A DNA stretch of 64,000 nt from Thalassovita taeanensis. GTDB taxonomy: Bacteria; Pseudomonadota; Alphaproteobacteria; Rhodobacterales; Rhodobacteraceae. Shown here piece by piece: positions 16,558 to 26,297 of this stretch. Within the stretch, counting starts at the first letter, position 1, and every line of letters starts with the position of its first letter. The notes beneath the pieces are model-generated. The model did no database searches. It was given only the letters and a program-made list of their open reading frames with translations, and was not told the origin of the DNA. The position numbers were made by a program, and so were the translations under genes. The stretch covers positions 34,490-98,489 of the forward strand of contig NZ_FOEP01000016.1 of NCBI RefSeq assembly GCF_900110775.1. The letters run 5' to 3'.

Positions 16558-17832
16558 ATGCTATATAAAATAACTGCGGCAGCTCTGGCTCTGGCCTGTT
16601 CTGTCATGGCTGCCGAGGCAAAGGTAACCATCACCTGCCTGACGAATGCCGGTCACCTGACCCGTCAGCACGAACCGCTGATGGCCGAATTCAACGCGAT
16701 GCAAGACGAAATCGAAGTCGTTTATGCAGCCCCCGCCAAGAACTATGGCGACACGCATCTGCGGCTCTTCCGCGGCTCGGCCACCAAGACCCTGCCCGAT
16801 TGCGCGTTCGAAGCCTATAACCAGCTGCCGTCCTTGGCGCGTGCGCTGGCCGAGCGCGGCCAGATCCTCAACCTGAACGAGTTGATCGCTGCCGAAGGTG
16901 CTGATTTCAAAGGCAAGAACTACACCGATCAAATGCTTGAGCTGGGCCGCGTCGACGGCGTGCAATATGGCATGCCGTTCAACGCGTCCGTGATCCAGTG
17001 GTACTATAACGCCGATCTTTTCCGCGCGGCGGGTCTGGACCCCGACAACTTCCCGACCGATTGGGACGGGTTCTTTGATGCGGCGCAGAAAATCGATGCT
17101 TTGGGTGACGATATCGACCCGATGTTCATGTGGCTGATCAACGGCGATGACTGGGGTTTTCAGACCCTGATCCTGCAACAAGGCGGCCGGATGATGTCGG
17201 ACGACGGTCAGGCGATTGCATTCAACGAGAACAACCATCACGTCGAAGCCATGAAAATGGCCCGCCGTCTGGTGGTTGAGGGCGGCGCGCGCACCGATCA
17301 GGACCGCGAAACCCAGTTCACCGCGTTCACCGAAGGCCGCATGGGCATGTGGGGTCTGTCCCCCGCTGGCGCACGCAGCGCGGCCGAGCGTGTCGGCGAT
17401 GCGTTTGAGCTTCGCTCTGCGCCCTTCACCGTGTGGAACGATGCCGACGGCAAGCTGCCCACAGGTGGCAACGCGGCGATCATCACGGCCTCTGATCCGG
17501 AAAAACAGGCTGCCGCGTGGGAATACATCAAGTTCCTGACCGGCCCGCGTGGTCAGCAAGTCACCGCCGAGATCACCGGCTATCTGCCCACGAACAAGCG
17601 TACGCTCGAGACCGAGTACATGGGCGCATTTTATGCCGCACACCCATATTACGCGACACCGATCAAGCAATATGATCGTGCGGGGCCATGGTCGGGCTAT
17701 CCTGGCACACAGTCCGAAAAGATCTGGCGTGATCAGGCGTCCACGATCCGCGCTGTGATGGACGGCAAAATCACCCCTGAAGAGGGTGCGGACAAACTGG
17801 TCGAGATCGCAGAAAAACTGATGAAGCGCTGA
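16558..17832 (+). CDS. ABC transporter substrate-binding protein, UgpB-like (family 1)
   Basis: A 424-residue periplasmic protein from ATG 16558 (GGAG seven bases upstream); the frame is open further upstream but without coding character. A signal peptide covers about 1-21 (ALALACSVMAAEAK). The mature part has the family-1 fold signatures YGMPFNASVIQWYYN, FTEGRMGMWG and LPTGGNAAII, close to glycerol-3-phosphate binders. The downstream genes are a MalK/UgpC ATPase, two permeases and a metallophosphoesterase, so the ligand is probably a glycerophosphodiester or related organophosphate (inference). Confidence 0.88.
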   Translation: MLYKITAAALALACSVMAAEAKVTITCLTNAGHLTRQHEPLMAEFNAMQDEIEVVYAAPAKNYGDTHLRLFRGSATKTLPDCAFEAYNQLPSLARALAERGQILNLNELIAAEGADFKGKNYTDQMLELGRVDGVQYGMPFNASVIQWYYNADLFRAAGLDPDNFPTDWDGFFDAAQKIDALGDDIDPMFMWLINGDDWGFQTLILQQGGRMMSDDGQAIAFNENNHHVEAMKMARRLVVEGGARTDQDRETQFTAFTEGRMGMWGLSPAGARSAAERVGDAFELRSAPFTVWNDADGKLPTGGNAAIITASDPEKQAAAWEYIKFLTGPRGQQVTAEITGYLPTNKRTLETEYMGAFYAAHPYYATPIKQYDRAGPWSGYPGTQSEKIWRDQASTIRAVMDGKITPEEGADKLVEIAEKLMKR

Positions 17833-17841
17833 TCGCGCTTT

Positions 17842-17879
17842 GGCAGGCGGGGGATTGCCCTCGCCTGCCGCTCTTTTTT
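17842..17879 (+). terminator. Intercistronic terminator/attenuator after the binding-protein gene
   Basis: GGCAGGCG (17842-17849) pairs with CGCCTGCC (17862-17869), followed by GCTCTTTTTT. It lies between the binding protein and ATPase genes, where partial termination would give excess binding protein over transporter. Confidence 0.75.
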
Positions 17880-17892
17880 GAACAGGTACAAA

Positions 17893-19092
17893 ATGTCTAG
17901 ACTGACCCTCAGAAATATTGGCAAGTCCTTCGGTGACACCGAGGTTCTCAAGGCGATAACGCTGGATGTGGAAGACGGCGAGTTTCTGTCGCTTGTTGGC
18001 CAGTCGGGATGCGGAAAATCAACGCTGCTGCGGATAATTTCAGGCCTTGAGGCCCCGAGCAGTGGTGAAATTCTGATGCAGGGGCAGACGGTCACGCATC
18101 TGGCCCCCAAGCAGCGAAACATCGCGATGGTGTTTCAGGACTATGCGCTTTATCCGCATATGAGCGTGGCAGAAAACATGGCGATGCCGCTTATCATGGC
18201 GCAGGTGCCGATGTATGCCCGGCTGCCGCTTGTGCGCCGTGTGGCCCCTGCGGCCCGGCGTCACAAACCCAACATTGATGCCCAGATTGACACTGTGGCC
18301 AAGCAGTTGCGCATCGACCACCTGCTGGCGCGCAAGCCTGCGCAACTGTCAGGGGGGCAGCGCCAACGCGTTGCACTGGGGCGCGCGCTGGTACGCAATC
18401 CGGGCATTTTCCTGATGGACGAACCGCTGTCGAACCTTGATGCCAAGCTGCGTGTCGAAGTGCGCCGGGAAATCTCGGAGTTGCACGCCAGTTCCGGGCT
18501 GACGTTTGTCTATGTGACCCACGATCAGACCGAAGCGATGACAATGTCAGACCGCGTGGCGTTGATGCAGGGAGGCAGTATCTTGCAGGTCGCCGCCCCG
18601 AACTCTCTGTACACAAATCCGGCCTCCGTGGATGTTGCCCGCTTCATCGGCTCGCCGCAGATCAATATTTTTCCGGTCCAGTCGCGCGCCACAGGTCTGC
18701 ATCTGGGCGACACCAATCTGGGCCTGATCCTTGAGGGCGCAGATGCTGATTTGCAAATTGGGTTGCGGCCCGAAGCGCTGTCACTGCAAGGCGTGTCGGG
18801 GCTGTCATCGCACCCACCGGGCGCAGTCGTGATCACCCTGCCATTCGATAAGCACATGGTCGAGGATCTGGGTCCCGAAGTTCTGATCCACGGGCGTCTT
18901 GACGCTGAACCCGAGATTGATCTGCGTATTCGGGCGCAAAAAGCCAAAGACTATGGGCTGACCGATCAACTGGCGAAGGCGCGGCGCCTGAACGTCACAA
19001 TCGACCCAACACAATTGCTGGTGTTTGATGCGGGCGGACGGCGGTTGCATATAACCCCACGCATGATGCGCACGACGAGCGAGGTGTCGTGA
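17893..19092 (+). CDS. ABC transporter ATP-binding protein, UgpC/MalK type
   Basis: A 399-residue ATPase: Walker A GQSGCGKS (36-43), signature LSGGQRQR (about 152-159), Walker B FLMDEP and H-loop THDQTE. A C-terminal TOBE-like regulatory region (about 260-390) matches carbohydrate/glycerol-phosphate importers. Between the Q-loop and signature there is an insertion, including RLPLVRRVAPAARR, longer than in MalK. ATG 17893 is preferred over an in-frame TTG at 17878. The stop overlaps the permease start. Confidence 0.93.
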   Translation: MSRLTLRNIGKSFGDTEVLKAITLDVEDGEFLSLVGQSGCGKSTLLRIISGLEAPSSGEILMQGQTVTHLAPKQRNIAMVFQDYALYPHMSVAENMAMPLIMAQVPMYARLPLVRRVAPAARRHKPNIDAQIDTVAKQLRIDHLLARKPAQLSGGQRQRVALGRALVRNPGIFLMDEPLSNLDAKLRVEVRREISELHASSGLTFVYVTHDQTEAMTMSDRVALMQGGSILQVAAPNSLYTNPASVDVARFIGSPQINIFPVQSRATGLHLGDTNLGLILEGADADLQIGLRPEALSLQGVSGLSSHPPGAVVITLPFDKHMVEDLGPEVLIHGRLDAEPEIDLRIRAQKAKDYGLTDQLAKARRLNVTIDPTQLLVFDAGGRRLHITPRMMRTTSEVS

Positions 19093-19979
19093 TGCGCGTC
19101 GTCTCCAAGGAGCGCGCGCAGGCGCGGCTGGCTTATCTGCTGGTTCTGCCCGCCACTTTGTTGATCTTGCTGATCTATATCCTGCCCATTGTGACGGTGT
19201 TCGGCATCAGTTTTACCGACTATTCGCTGGTCAGCGATTACTATGAATTCGTGGGGCTGCAAAACTACGCTCAGATGCTGGAGGACGAGGCCTTTGGCAA
19301 CGCGCTGCGCAACACGCTGATCTATGCGGGGCTGTTTTTGCCAGGCGCGTTTATCATCAGCCTGATCCTTGCAATCGCCATTCAGGAACGCAAAAAATTC
19401 CGTTCGATCCTTGAGGTTCTGTATTTCCTGCCCGTCACGTCCACGCTGGCCGCGATGGCGTTGGTTTGGGCGGCGTTGATGGACAGCAACCAAGGCGTGA
19501 TCAACCTTTGGGCCGCAGCGCTTGGCGCGGGTCCGTTCAACTGGCTGGGGTCGGAAAATCTGGTGCTGGTGTCCATGGCGCTGATTTCGCTTTGGAGCGT
19601 GATTGGCTTCAACATGGTGCTGTTTCTGGCGGGGCTTACCGCAATTCCGGTCAATTTGTACGAGGCCGCCGCCATCGACGGGGCCGACCACCCGGTGGAC
19701 AAGTTCTTGCGTGTAACCTGGCCCATGCTTGGGCCAACGTCGATGTTCGTCGCCGTCACCAGTTCGATCACGGCGTTCAAGCTGTTTGATACCGTCGCCA
19801 TTCTGACCCAAGGCGGGCCGGACAGATCCAGCGAAGTCTTTCTGTATCTGACGTTCCTCGAGGGGTTCGAGTATTTCAACATGGGATATTCGGCGGCGCT
19901 TTCGCTGGTTTTCCTTGGCATCATCTTTGTCTTTGCGCTGATCCAGGCGCTGTTTGTGGATCGCAATGTCCAGTATTAA
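19092..19979 (+). CDS. ABC transporter permease, UgpA/MalF type
   Basis: A 295-residue protein with six predicted membrane segments and the EAA cytoplasmic loop (YEAAAIDGADHPVDKFLRVT, near 190-210) that docks to the ATPase. A GTG at 19089 is an alternative start. It overlaps the ATPase gene by one base and the next permease gene by 14 bases, so the cassette is one tightly coupled operon. Confidence 0.92.
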   Translation: MRVVSKERAQARLAYLLVLPATLLILLIYILPIVTVFGISFTDYSLVSDYYEFVGLQNYAQMLEDEAFGNALRNTLIYAGLFLPGAFIISLILAIAIQERKKFRSILEVLYFLPVTSTLAAMALVWAALMDSNQGVINLWAAALGAGPFNWLGSENLVLVSMALISLWSVIGFNMVLFLAGLTAIPVNLYEAAAIDGADHPVDKFLRVTWPMLGPTSMFVAVTSSITAFKLFDTVAILTQGGPDRSSEVFLYLTFLEGFEYFNMGYSAALSLVFLGIIFVFALIQALFVDRNVQY

Positions 19980-20823
19980 AGCCACCCTGCGCAGCTTTGC
20001 GCCCCGCTCGTTTGGTCACCTGATCAGCACGCTGTTTCTGGTCCTTGGGGCCTGGGTGATGGTGTTTCCGTTTGTCTGGATGATCTCCTCCAGCCTGAAA
20101 CCCACGGACGAAGTGTATGATACCGACTTTTCGATCATCCCGCGCACGTTCAAAGGGTTCGAAAACTATTACGAGGTGCTGTTCGATCAGCCTTATCTGA
20201 TGTTCCTGATGAACAGCTTCATCGTGTGCGTCGGTATCTTGATCGTGCAACTGATCACCGCCGTTCCAGCCGCCTATGCCTTGGCCAAGTTGAAGTTTCG
20301 GGGCAGCACAATCCTGTTTGGCACGGTGATTGCGTCTTTGACGATCCCGATCAACGTGACCTCGATCCCGATCTACGTGGGGATCGTACAGGCCAGCCTG
20401 CTGGATACGTATCTGGCAATGATGTTCCCGTTCTTCATATCGGTCTTTGCGATCTTTCTGTTCCGCCAATTCTTTCGCAGCTTTCCCGACAGCATCATTG
20501 ATGCGGCGCGCGTCGATGGGTTTTCCGAGATCGAGATCATCCTGCGCCTGATTTTGCCGTCCGCTGTGCCCGCGATCGCCGCTTTTTCGGTGTTCAGCTT
20601 CGTGACGCATTGGAACGATCTGTATTGGCCGCTGATTGTCGTCACCAGTCAGGACAAGATGACGGCGACGCTGTCGATGATGCAATACCAATCGGATTTC
20701 GACACGGATTATGGCCGCACATTCGCGTCAGCCACCGTGGTGACAGCACCGATGGTCATCGCCTTCCTGTTCGCGCGCCGCCTGTTCATTCGCGGCATTA
20801 CCATGACCGGGGTCAAGGGATGA
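19966..20823 (+). CDS. ABC transporter permease, UgpE/MalG type
   Basis: A 285-residue protein with six predicted membrane segments and the EAA motif (IDAARVDGFSEIEIILRLILP). Start ATG 19966 overlaps the end of the previous permease. With its partner it forms the heterodimeric channel. The metallophosphoesterase gene starts 69 bases downstream. Confidence 0.92.
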   Translation: MSSIKATLRSFAPRSFGHLISTLFLVLGAWVMVFPFVWMISSSLKPTDEVYDTDFSIIPRTFKGFENYYEVLFDQPYLMFLMNSFIVCVGILIVQLITAVPAAYALAKLKFRGSTILFGTVIASLTIPINVTSIPIYVGIVQASLLDTYLAMMFPFFISVFAIFLFRQFFRSFPDSIIDAARVDGFSEIEIILRLILPSAVPAIAAFSVFSFVTHWNDLYWPLIVVTSQDKMTATLSMMQYQSDFDTDYGRTFASATVVTAPMVIAFLFARRLFIRGITMTGVKG

Positions 20824-20892
20824 TCTGTCCCTGTCTGGCCCCTGAAACTACCTTACAACTCTCGCTCATCCTATAATATTGGACCCTGACCC

Positions 20893-21711
20893 ATGCTGAA
20901 ATTCATCGTGCTTTCCGACCTGCATATTGTGCCAGAGGGGACGCTGTCCCATGCGCTCTGCACGACCGAAAGGTTCCAGCAGTCCATTGACTATGTGAAC
21001 AAAAATCATGCCGATGCCGATTTTGTCATCCTTGCGGGGGATCTGGCGGATCATGGTGAAAAGGCCGCTTATCAGCGGTTCCAGCAGACCCTGTCGGGGC
21101 TCAAACCCAAAACCTATCTGACGCTGGGCAATCACGACGATCGCGCCACCTTTCTGGAGGTTTTTCCTGATCTGGCCGATGACACCGGCAACGTGAACCA
21201 CGTGATCGACAGCAACGATCACCGGGTGATTGTTCTGGACAGCCACGACCCGGATGCCGGTGGCGCCGGCCTTATCGATCAAGGCCAGCTGGAGTGGCTG
21301 GCGGCGCGTCTGGACGAGGCCGTGGACCGCCCGGTCATCATCGTTCTGCATCACAATATCACGAAATTCCACGTGCAGACCGATTTCATCATCCTGCGCG
21401 AAAATGCGGCCTTCGCCGAGGTTGTGGCGCGCCATCCCGACATCCGGCAGGTGATCTCGGGGCATGTTCACATGACAACCTCGGGCACCTATCGCGGCAT
21501 ACCGTTTTGCACATTGGCCGGGGGGCATTACAGCATCGAGCCCACACTGGAAACACTTTCCGGCCCCGTTCCGAACCCCGTGCGCCGACGCGAAGGCCCC
21601 GGCCAGTTGGCGGTCGTCCTAGCAGACAGCGAGAGCACCGTGGTTCATATGGAAAACTTCCTCGACCGGCATCTGGTCATGGCCCAAGACCTGTTCGGCT
21701 GGCGTGAATAA
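20893..21711 (+). CDS. GpdQ/CpdA-like metallophosphoesterase 1
   Basis: A 272-residue calcineurin-type phosphoesterase with the full binuclear metal set: D9/H11 (SDLH), D50 (AGDLADHG), N80-H81 (GNHDD), H153 and H191/H193 (SGHVH). There is no signal peptide, so it should act in the cytoplasm. The family includes glycerophosphodiesterase GpdQ and cAMP phosphodiesterase CpdA. As the last gene of a UgpBCAE-like operon it probably cleaves the imported phosphodiester. A close paralogue at 27195 ends the next transporter operon. Confidence 0.87.
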   Translation: MLKFIVLSDLHIVPEGTLSHALCTTERFQQSIDYVNKNHADADFVILAGDLADHGEKAAYQRFQQTLSGLKPKTYLTLGNHDDRATFLEVFPDLADDTGNVNHVIDSNDHRVIVLDSHDPDAGGAGLIDQGQLEWLAARLDEAVDRPVIIVLHHNITKFHVQTDFIILRENAAFAEVVARHPDIRQVISGHVHMTTSGTYRGIPFCTLAGGHYSIEPTLETLSGPVPNPVRRREGPGQLAVVLADSESTVVHMENFLDRHLVMAQDLFGWRE

Positions 21712-21901
21712 AACTCTCTGTGGCAGTGAAAAGCCGGTTTCCCAAGCGCAGAGAGCAGCAGGGCAAAAATTACAGTGGCGAAAGTGGCACAACACATTGG
21801 TCAGCCCACCTCGCCATGCCCACTTGAGCCTTAAGGCTGCTCTCTCGGCGCCGTTTAGGCGCGGCAAGGAAAGGACCTTTTTGATGGGACAGGCAGGCCG
21901 A

Positions 21902-21919
21902 CGGTCATGGTCTTGTCAC
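21902..21919 (+). promoter_or_regulatory. Candidate Pho box of the second ABC operon
   Basis: CGGTCAT (21902-21908), four bases GGTC, then TTGTCAC (21913-21919): two 7-bp units with an 11-bp period, each one mismatch from the PhoB consensus repeat. A weak -10-like TAGCCT follows about ten bases later. The 283-base gap 21712-21994 has no gene. Confidence 0.65.
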
Positions 21920-21994
21920 GAGAGCCCGCTAGCCTGATGAGGACAAGTTTCCGCTGCACCCTTCCTCTTCATCGTCCCAAGGAAATTCAAGCTC

Positions 21995-23536
21995 ATGAAA
22001 AATACACTAGCAACAGCTCTGCTGTTGGTCGGCCTTGCTGTGCCTGCCGTTCAGGCGGCTGATATGACCGTCGCGGTTCAAAGGGTCCCCGATACCCTGG
22101 ATCCGATCCTTGAGAATTCCAATGTCAGCCAGCGGATCATTTTCTCGATCTATGACACGCTGCTGAAGGTCGATTATCGCCACGGCGGCAAGCTGGTGCC
22201 CAACCTTGCGGAAAGCTGGAGCCAGATTGACGCGCGCACGGTTGAGTTCAAGCTGAAGCACGGCGTACATTTCCACAATGGGGCGCAATTGAATGCCGCC
22301 GATGTGGTTTTCACCTTCTCGCCCCAGCGTATTGGTCAAGACGACGCCGCTTTGGGCGACGCAGGCACGGCAGTTTCCAAGCCGTTCCTGAGCGGCATTA
22401 AAAGCGTCGAGGCGGTTGACCCGTACACGGTGCGCATCACGATGAAAAACGACGATGCCCTGATCCTGCAACGCTTTGCCAACTACCCGTCGCAGATCGT
22501 GTCGAAGGCCGAATTCGACAAGGCCGGGTCCTATGCCGCGTTTGCAAGCCATCCGGTTGGCACCGGCCCCTACGCCTTCAAAGAGTTTGTCGCGGGCGAG
22601 CGCGTGGTCATCGAAAAGTTCGACGACTATTTCGCGGCCGACAAAGGCGCGGCCGATGAGGTGACCTTTACGGTTGTGCCCGAAATTGTCACCCGCATTG
22701 CCGGTCTGCGGTCGGGTCAGTTCGACATGATCACCGAAGTGTCGCCCGACCATATCGACGAAATCAACGGGGCGTCGGGCACGTCCACCGTTGGCGGGCC
22801 GGTTCTGAACATTCGCGGCCTTATCTATGACAGCACCAACGAAACGCTTGATGATGCGCGTATCCGTCAGGCGCTGAATCTGTCGATCGACCGCGTGGCC
22901 CTGACGAAAGCGCTGTATGGCGATCAGACGTCGGTTCCCAACGGGTGGCAGATGGATGTCTTTGGCGACATGTATCTTGCCGACCGTCCGCTGCCGGAAT
23001 TCAATCTGGAAAAGGCGAAAGCCCTGCTGAAAGAGGCCGGGTATGACGGCGAAGAGATCGAGTATCGGACCCAGAACGCCTATTACACCAATCAGATCGA
23101 AACCGCGCAGGTTTTGGTTTCCATGTGGAAAAAGGCCGGTCTGAACATCAAGCTGGCGGTCAAGGAAAACTGGACGCAGGTGGTGGAAGACAACGAGTCG
23201 CGCCACATCTTTGACGGCTCGTTCTCGGCCTATTATCCCGATCCCATGGGGCAGTTCTGGCGCCGGTTCGGGCCAGACGGCGGTTGGGCAACCAACAAAT
23301 ACTATGTCGTTTCGCCCGACATGATCGCGCTTGGCAACACGCTGGCGACCGAAGCCGATACCGCCAAGCGCCGTGTGGTCTTTGCCGACATGCTGGACCG
23401 GTTCGAAACCGATCCCAATGGCACCCCGCTGCACAAGCTGACGCAGATTTACGGGGTACGGACCGGCACGACATATGATCCGCTGCCGACCGAATATCTG
23501 GACCTGACGACCTCTAGTCTGACGCTGGAGAAGTAG
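21995..23536 (+). CDS. ABC transporter substrate-binding protein, peptide/opine family 5
   Basis: A 513-residue protein with a signal peptide (ALLLVGLAVPAVQAAD). The family-5 pattern is clear: LDPILENSNVSQRIIFSIYDTL near the N-terminus, LVPNLAESW (about 63-71), HFHNGAQLNAADVVFT and NLSIDRVALTKALYG. The family binds peptides, nickel chelates, opines or glycosides. Placement with a metallophosphoesterase and a Pho box suggests a phosphorus-containing ligand here (inference). Confidence 0.9.
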   Translation: MKNTLATALLLVGLAVPAVQAADMTVAVQRVPDTLDPILENSNVSQRIIFSIYDTLLKVDYRHGGKLVPNLAESWSQIDARTVEFKLKHGVHFHNGAQLNAADVVFTFSPQRIGQDDAALGDAGTAVSKPFLSGIKSVEAVDPYTVRITMKNDDALILQRFANYPSQIVSKAEFDKAGSYAAFASHPVGTGPYAFKEFVAGERVVIEKFDDYFAADKGAADEVTFTVVPEIVTRIAGLRSGQFDMITEVSPDHIDEINGASGTSTVGGPVLNIRGLIYDSTNETLDDARIRQALNLSIDRVALTKALYGDQTSVPNGWQMDVFGDMYLADRPLPEFNLEKAKALLKEAGYDGEEIEYRTQNAYYTNQIETAQVLVSMWKKAGLNIKLAVKENWTQVVEDNESRHIFDGSFSAYYPDPMGQFWRRFGPDGGWATNKYYVVSPDMIALGNTLATEADTAKRRVVFADMLDRFETDPNGTPLHKLTQIYGVRTGTTYDPLPTEYLDLTTSSLTLEK

Positions 23537-24544
23537 GTGCAGGCGCACGACGATGGCCCCCGCCGGGCCGTTGCAACACATTTCGAGACGGCAGGGCCTC
23601 GCCTTGCCGTCTCGGCGCTGAACATATCGTTCGACGGACAGGTGCAAACGGTGCGCGGGGTGGAGTTCCACCTTGGCGCGGGCGAGATTTTCGGGATTGT
23701 CGGCGAAAGCGGGTGCGGCAAAAGCATCACCTGCCGGGCGCTTATGGGGTTGCTGCCCCGCAAGGCGCAGGTAACGGGCACGCTGACGGTCGCGGGCCGG
23801 TCGTTTGATCTGTCGGAGCAAAAGGCGTTGCAGGTCCTGCGTGGCCGAACCTGCGCGATGATCTTTCAGGATCCGATGAGCGCACTGAATCCGTTGATGA
23901 CGGTTCAGGGGCATCTGAGCCTGCATCTGAAGCGCAACGGGCGGCCTTGGGATACCGAGGCCGTCGTGGCGCTGCTGCGCACCAGTGGCATGTCAGAGCC
24001 CGCGCGGTTTCTGAAGGCTTATCCGCATCAGCTGTCCGGGGGGCAAAGCCAGCGCGTGGCGATTGCGATCGCGCTGTCGGGGCAGCCCGACGTGCTGATT
24101 GCGGACGAGCCGACAACGGCGCTGGATGTGGTCTTGCAGGCGCAGATCCTTGAGGAGCTGCAACACATGGCCGCCCGCACTGGCATGAGCATCATCCTGA
24201 TTTCACACGATATTGGCGTGATCGCCAAATACTGCCACCGCGCCGCAGTCATGTATGCCGGTGATGTCGTCGAAACTGGCGATGTGGACACGCTGTTTCG
24301 CCATCCCACGCATCCGTACACCAAGGGTCTGATCAACGCGTTGCCGCTGCCATCACGGCGTGGGCGGGCGCTTGAGCCGATCAGCGGCGAAGTGCCCAAA
24401 CCCGGCACGATTTTGCAAGGCTGCACGTTTGCGCCGCGCTGTGATCGCCGGGTGAGCGACTGCGATCGCGGGCACATTCCGATGCAATTGCGTGGCACGA
24501 CCAAAGTGCGCTGCCTTGTGCCCCAAGGAAAGGAAGCCGGATGA
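23537..24544 (+). CDS. ABC transporter ATP-binding protein, DppD/OppD type
   Basis: A 335-residue ATPase starting at GTG 23537, immediately after the binding-protein stop, with GGAG seven bases upstream. Walker A GESGCGKS, signature LSGGQSQR, Walker B VLIADEP. The C-terminal oligopeptide-transporter domain has the Cys pattern [17 protein letters not shown], which binds a 4Fe-4S cluster in DppD-type ATPases. It pairs with the DppF-like ATPase downstream (ATGA overlap). Confidence 0.93.
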   Translation: MQAHDDGPRRAVATHFETAGPRLAVSALNISFDGQVQTVRGVEFHLGAGEIFGIVGESGCGKSITCRALMGLLPRKAQVTGTLTVAGRSFDLSEQKALQVLRGRTCAMIFQDPMSALNPLMTVQGHLSLHLKRNGRPWDTEAVVALLRTSGMSEPARFLKAYPHQLSGGQSQRVAIAIALSGQPDVLIADEPTTALDVVLQAQILEELQHMAARTGMSIILISHDIGVIAKYCHRAAVMYAGDVVETGDVDTLFRHPTHPYTKGLINALPLPSRRGRALEPISGEVPKPGTILQGCTFAPRCDRRVSDCDRGHIPMQLRGTTKVRCLVPQGKEAG

Positions 24545-25374
24545 GCCGCGATGTGCTGTCCTTCAACGAGGTGTCGGTTGCCTTTGCCCGGCCCGGCGGC
24601 CCGGCCACCCGCGCGCTGGATACGGTTTCGGTTGCCCTGCGCAAGGGCGAGGTTCTGGGCATTGTCGGCGAAAGCGGCAGTGGCAAGACAACGCTGGCCA
24701 AGGCCGCAGTGGGGTTGGTGACGCCCTCATCGGGCGCCATATCGCTGGACGGTCAGCCGCTGAGCTTTGCTGGCCGCGCCGGAAAGCATCTGCGCCGCAG
24801 GTTGCAGTATGTCTTGCAGGATTCGCTGGGCAGCCTTGATCCGCGGCAACGGGTGCTGGCGCAAGTCGCCGAGCCGCTGATCATTCATGACATCGGCCAG
24901 CCCGCCGAGCGGAACGATATGGCGCGGGAATTGCTGGTGCGCATGGGCATTGGCGAACACCTTGTCCGACGATACCCGCGCGCGCTGTCGGGGGGGCAGC
25001 GTCAGCGCGTGGCCTTGGCGCGGGCGCTGATTTTGGAACCCGAGATCCTGATCTGCGACGAGTCCGTCTCGGCGCTGGATGTGTCGGTTCAGGCGCAGAT
25101 CCTTAATCTGTTGATCGAACTGCAACGCGAGCGGGCGCTTTCGATCTTGTTCATCAGCCACGACCTGTCGGTGATCCATCACGTATCAGATCGGGTGGCA
25201 GTGATGCGGCACGGAAAGATCGTCGAGCTTGACGAGACCGAGCGGCTGTATGCCGCGCCGCGTCAGGCGTATACCAAGCAGCTTATTGCAGCTTTGCCGG
25301 TGTTCGCGCTTGACCGGGCCCGCCCCAAACCCGCCACCAGACCCGCTGTCGGGGTGCCAGTATGCGCTGGATGA
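24541..25374 (+). CDS. ABC transporter ATP-binding protein, DppF/OppF type
   Basis: A 277-residue ATPase: Walker A GESGSGKT, signature LSGGQRQR, Walker B ILICDES (Glu then Ser rather than Pro), H-loop SHDLSV. It starts in an ATGA overlap with the DppD-like gene and overlaps the first permease by 13 bases. It is shorter than canonical DppF (about 330), with a reduced C-terminal domain lacking the Cys cluster. Confidence 0.92.
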   Translation: MSRDVLSFNEVSVAFARPGGPATRALDTVSVALRKGEVLGIVGESGSGKTTLAKAAVGLVTPSSGAISLDGQPLSFAGRAGKHLRRRLQYVLQDSLGSLDPRQRVLAQVAEPLIIHDIGQPAERNDMARELLVRMGIGEHLVRRYPRALSGGQRQRVALARALILEPEILICDESVSALDVSVQAQILNLLIELQRERALSILFISHDLSVIHHVSDRVAVMRHGKIVELDETERLYAAPRQAYTKQLIAALPVFALDRARPKPATRPAVGVPVCAG

Positions 25375-26297
25375 TCACACGCTTACTGCGGGCGGGGCTG
25401 ACGCTTCTGTTGTTGGCGACATTCACGTTCTTCGCGCTGTCGATCAGTGCCGATCCGGCGCTGCAAATCCTGGGTCCAGACGCGCCGCCGGACGTCATCG
25501 CCGCCTTTCGCGCCCGGTGGCAGCTGGATCAGCCGCTTTTGCAGCGCTACGGCACCTATCTGCTGGGCATTCTGCAACTGGATTTCGGCCTGTCGTATCG
25601 CACCGGACAGCCTGCGATTGACCTTGTTGCGCAGCGCCTGCCCGCAACATTGGCACTGATGATCCCGACCGGGCTGGCATCACTGCTGATCGGCGTGCCG
25701 CTTGGGATATTTTCCGCCGTCAAGCTGGGCACCACTACGGATCGCTTGATCATGACGGCCTCGGTCATCGGGTTTGCGGTGCCGAATTTTCTGGTCGGCA
25801 TCCTGTTGATGTATGTTTTCTCGGTCTGGCTGGGGTGGCTTGATCCCAGCGGTATCACCTCGGGGTTGTCGTGGATCATGCCGATGATCACCATGGTGTC
25901 GGCCGAGGCCGGTGTCTTTGCCCGGTTCACCCGCTCGGCGATGGCCGAGGTTCTGGCCCATCCGATGCACGACACGGCCTTGTCTGGTGGTCTGTCGGCA
26001 CGGTTGACGCTGCGCCGTCATTCGATCCCGAATGCGATGATCCCGCTTTTAACGCTGGTCGGCCTGTTTGTCGGCAGTCTGGTTGGCGGCGCGGTGATCA
26101 CTGAAAACGTGTTTTCGTGGCCGGGGATCGGCAGGCTTTTGGTTGAAAGCGTGGCCGCGCGCGATTTCGCGGTTGTCCAGATCATTGTGCTGCTGATTGG
26201 CACCACCATGGTTGTGACCAACCTGTTGGTCGACATGTCGTATGGGTTGATCGACCCGCGTATACGCGACGCGCGCCGTGGCGGGGTGCCCGCATGA
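25362..26297 (+). CDS. ABC transporter permease, DppB type
   Basis: A 311-residue permease with six predicted membrane segments and the DppB-type start ([20 protein letters not shown]). The cytoplasmic docking loop is near DTALSGGLSARLTLRRHSIP and is less conserved than usual. ENVFSWPGIGRLL is the typical C-terminal family motif. Confidence 0.92.
   Translation: MRWMITRLLRAGLTLLLLATFTFFALSISADPALQILGPDAPPDVIAAFRARWQLDQPLLQRYGTYLLGILQLDFGLSYRTGQPAIDLVAQRLPATLALMIPTGLASLLIGVPLGIFSAVKLGTTTDRLIMTASVIGFAVPNFLVGILLMYVFSVWLGWLDPSGITSGLSWIMPMITMVSAEAGVFARFTRSAMAEVLAHPMHDTALSGGLSARLTLRRHSIPNAMIPLLTLVGLFVGSLVGGAVITENVFSWPGIGRLLVESVAARDFAVVQIIVLLIGTTMVVTNLLVDMSYGLIDPRIRDARRGGVPA

Noticed and set aside
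22007..23926. 639-codon minus-strand open frame
   Set aside because: Antisense shadow of the family-5 binding protein and DppD-like genes, as expected in high-GC DNA; no motif in the frame.
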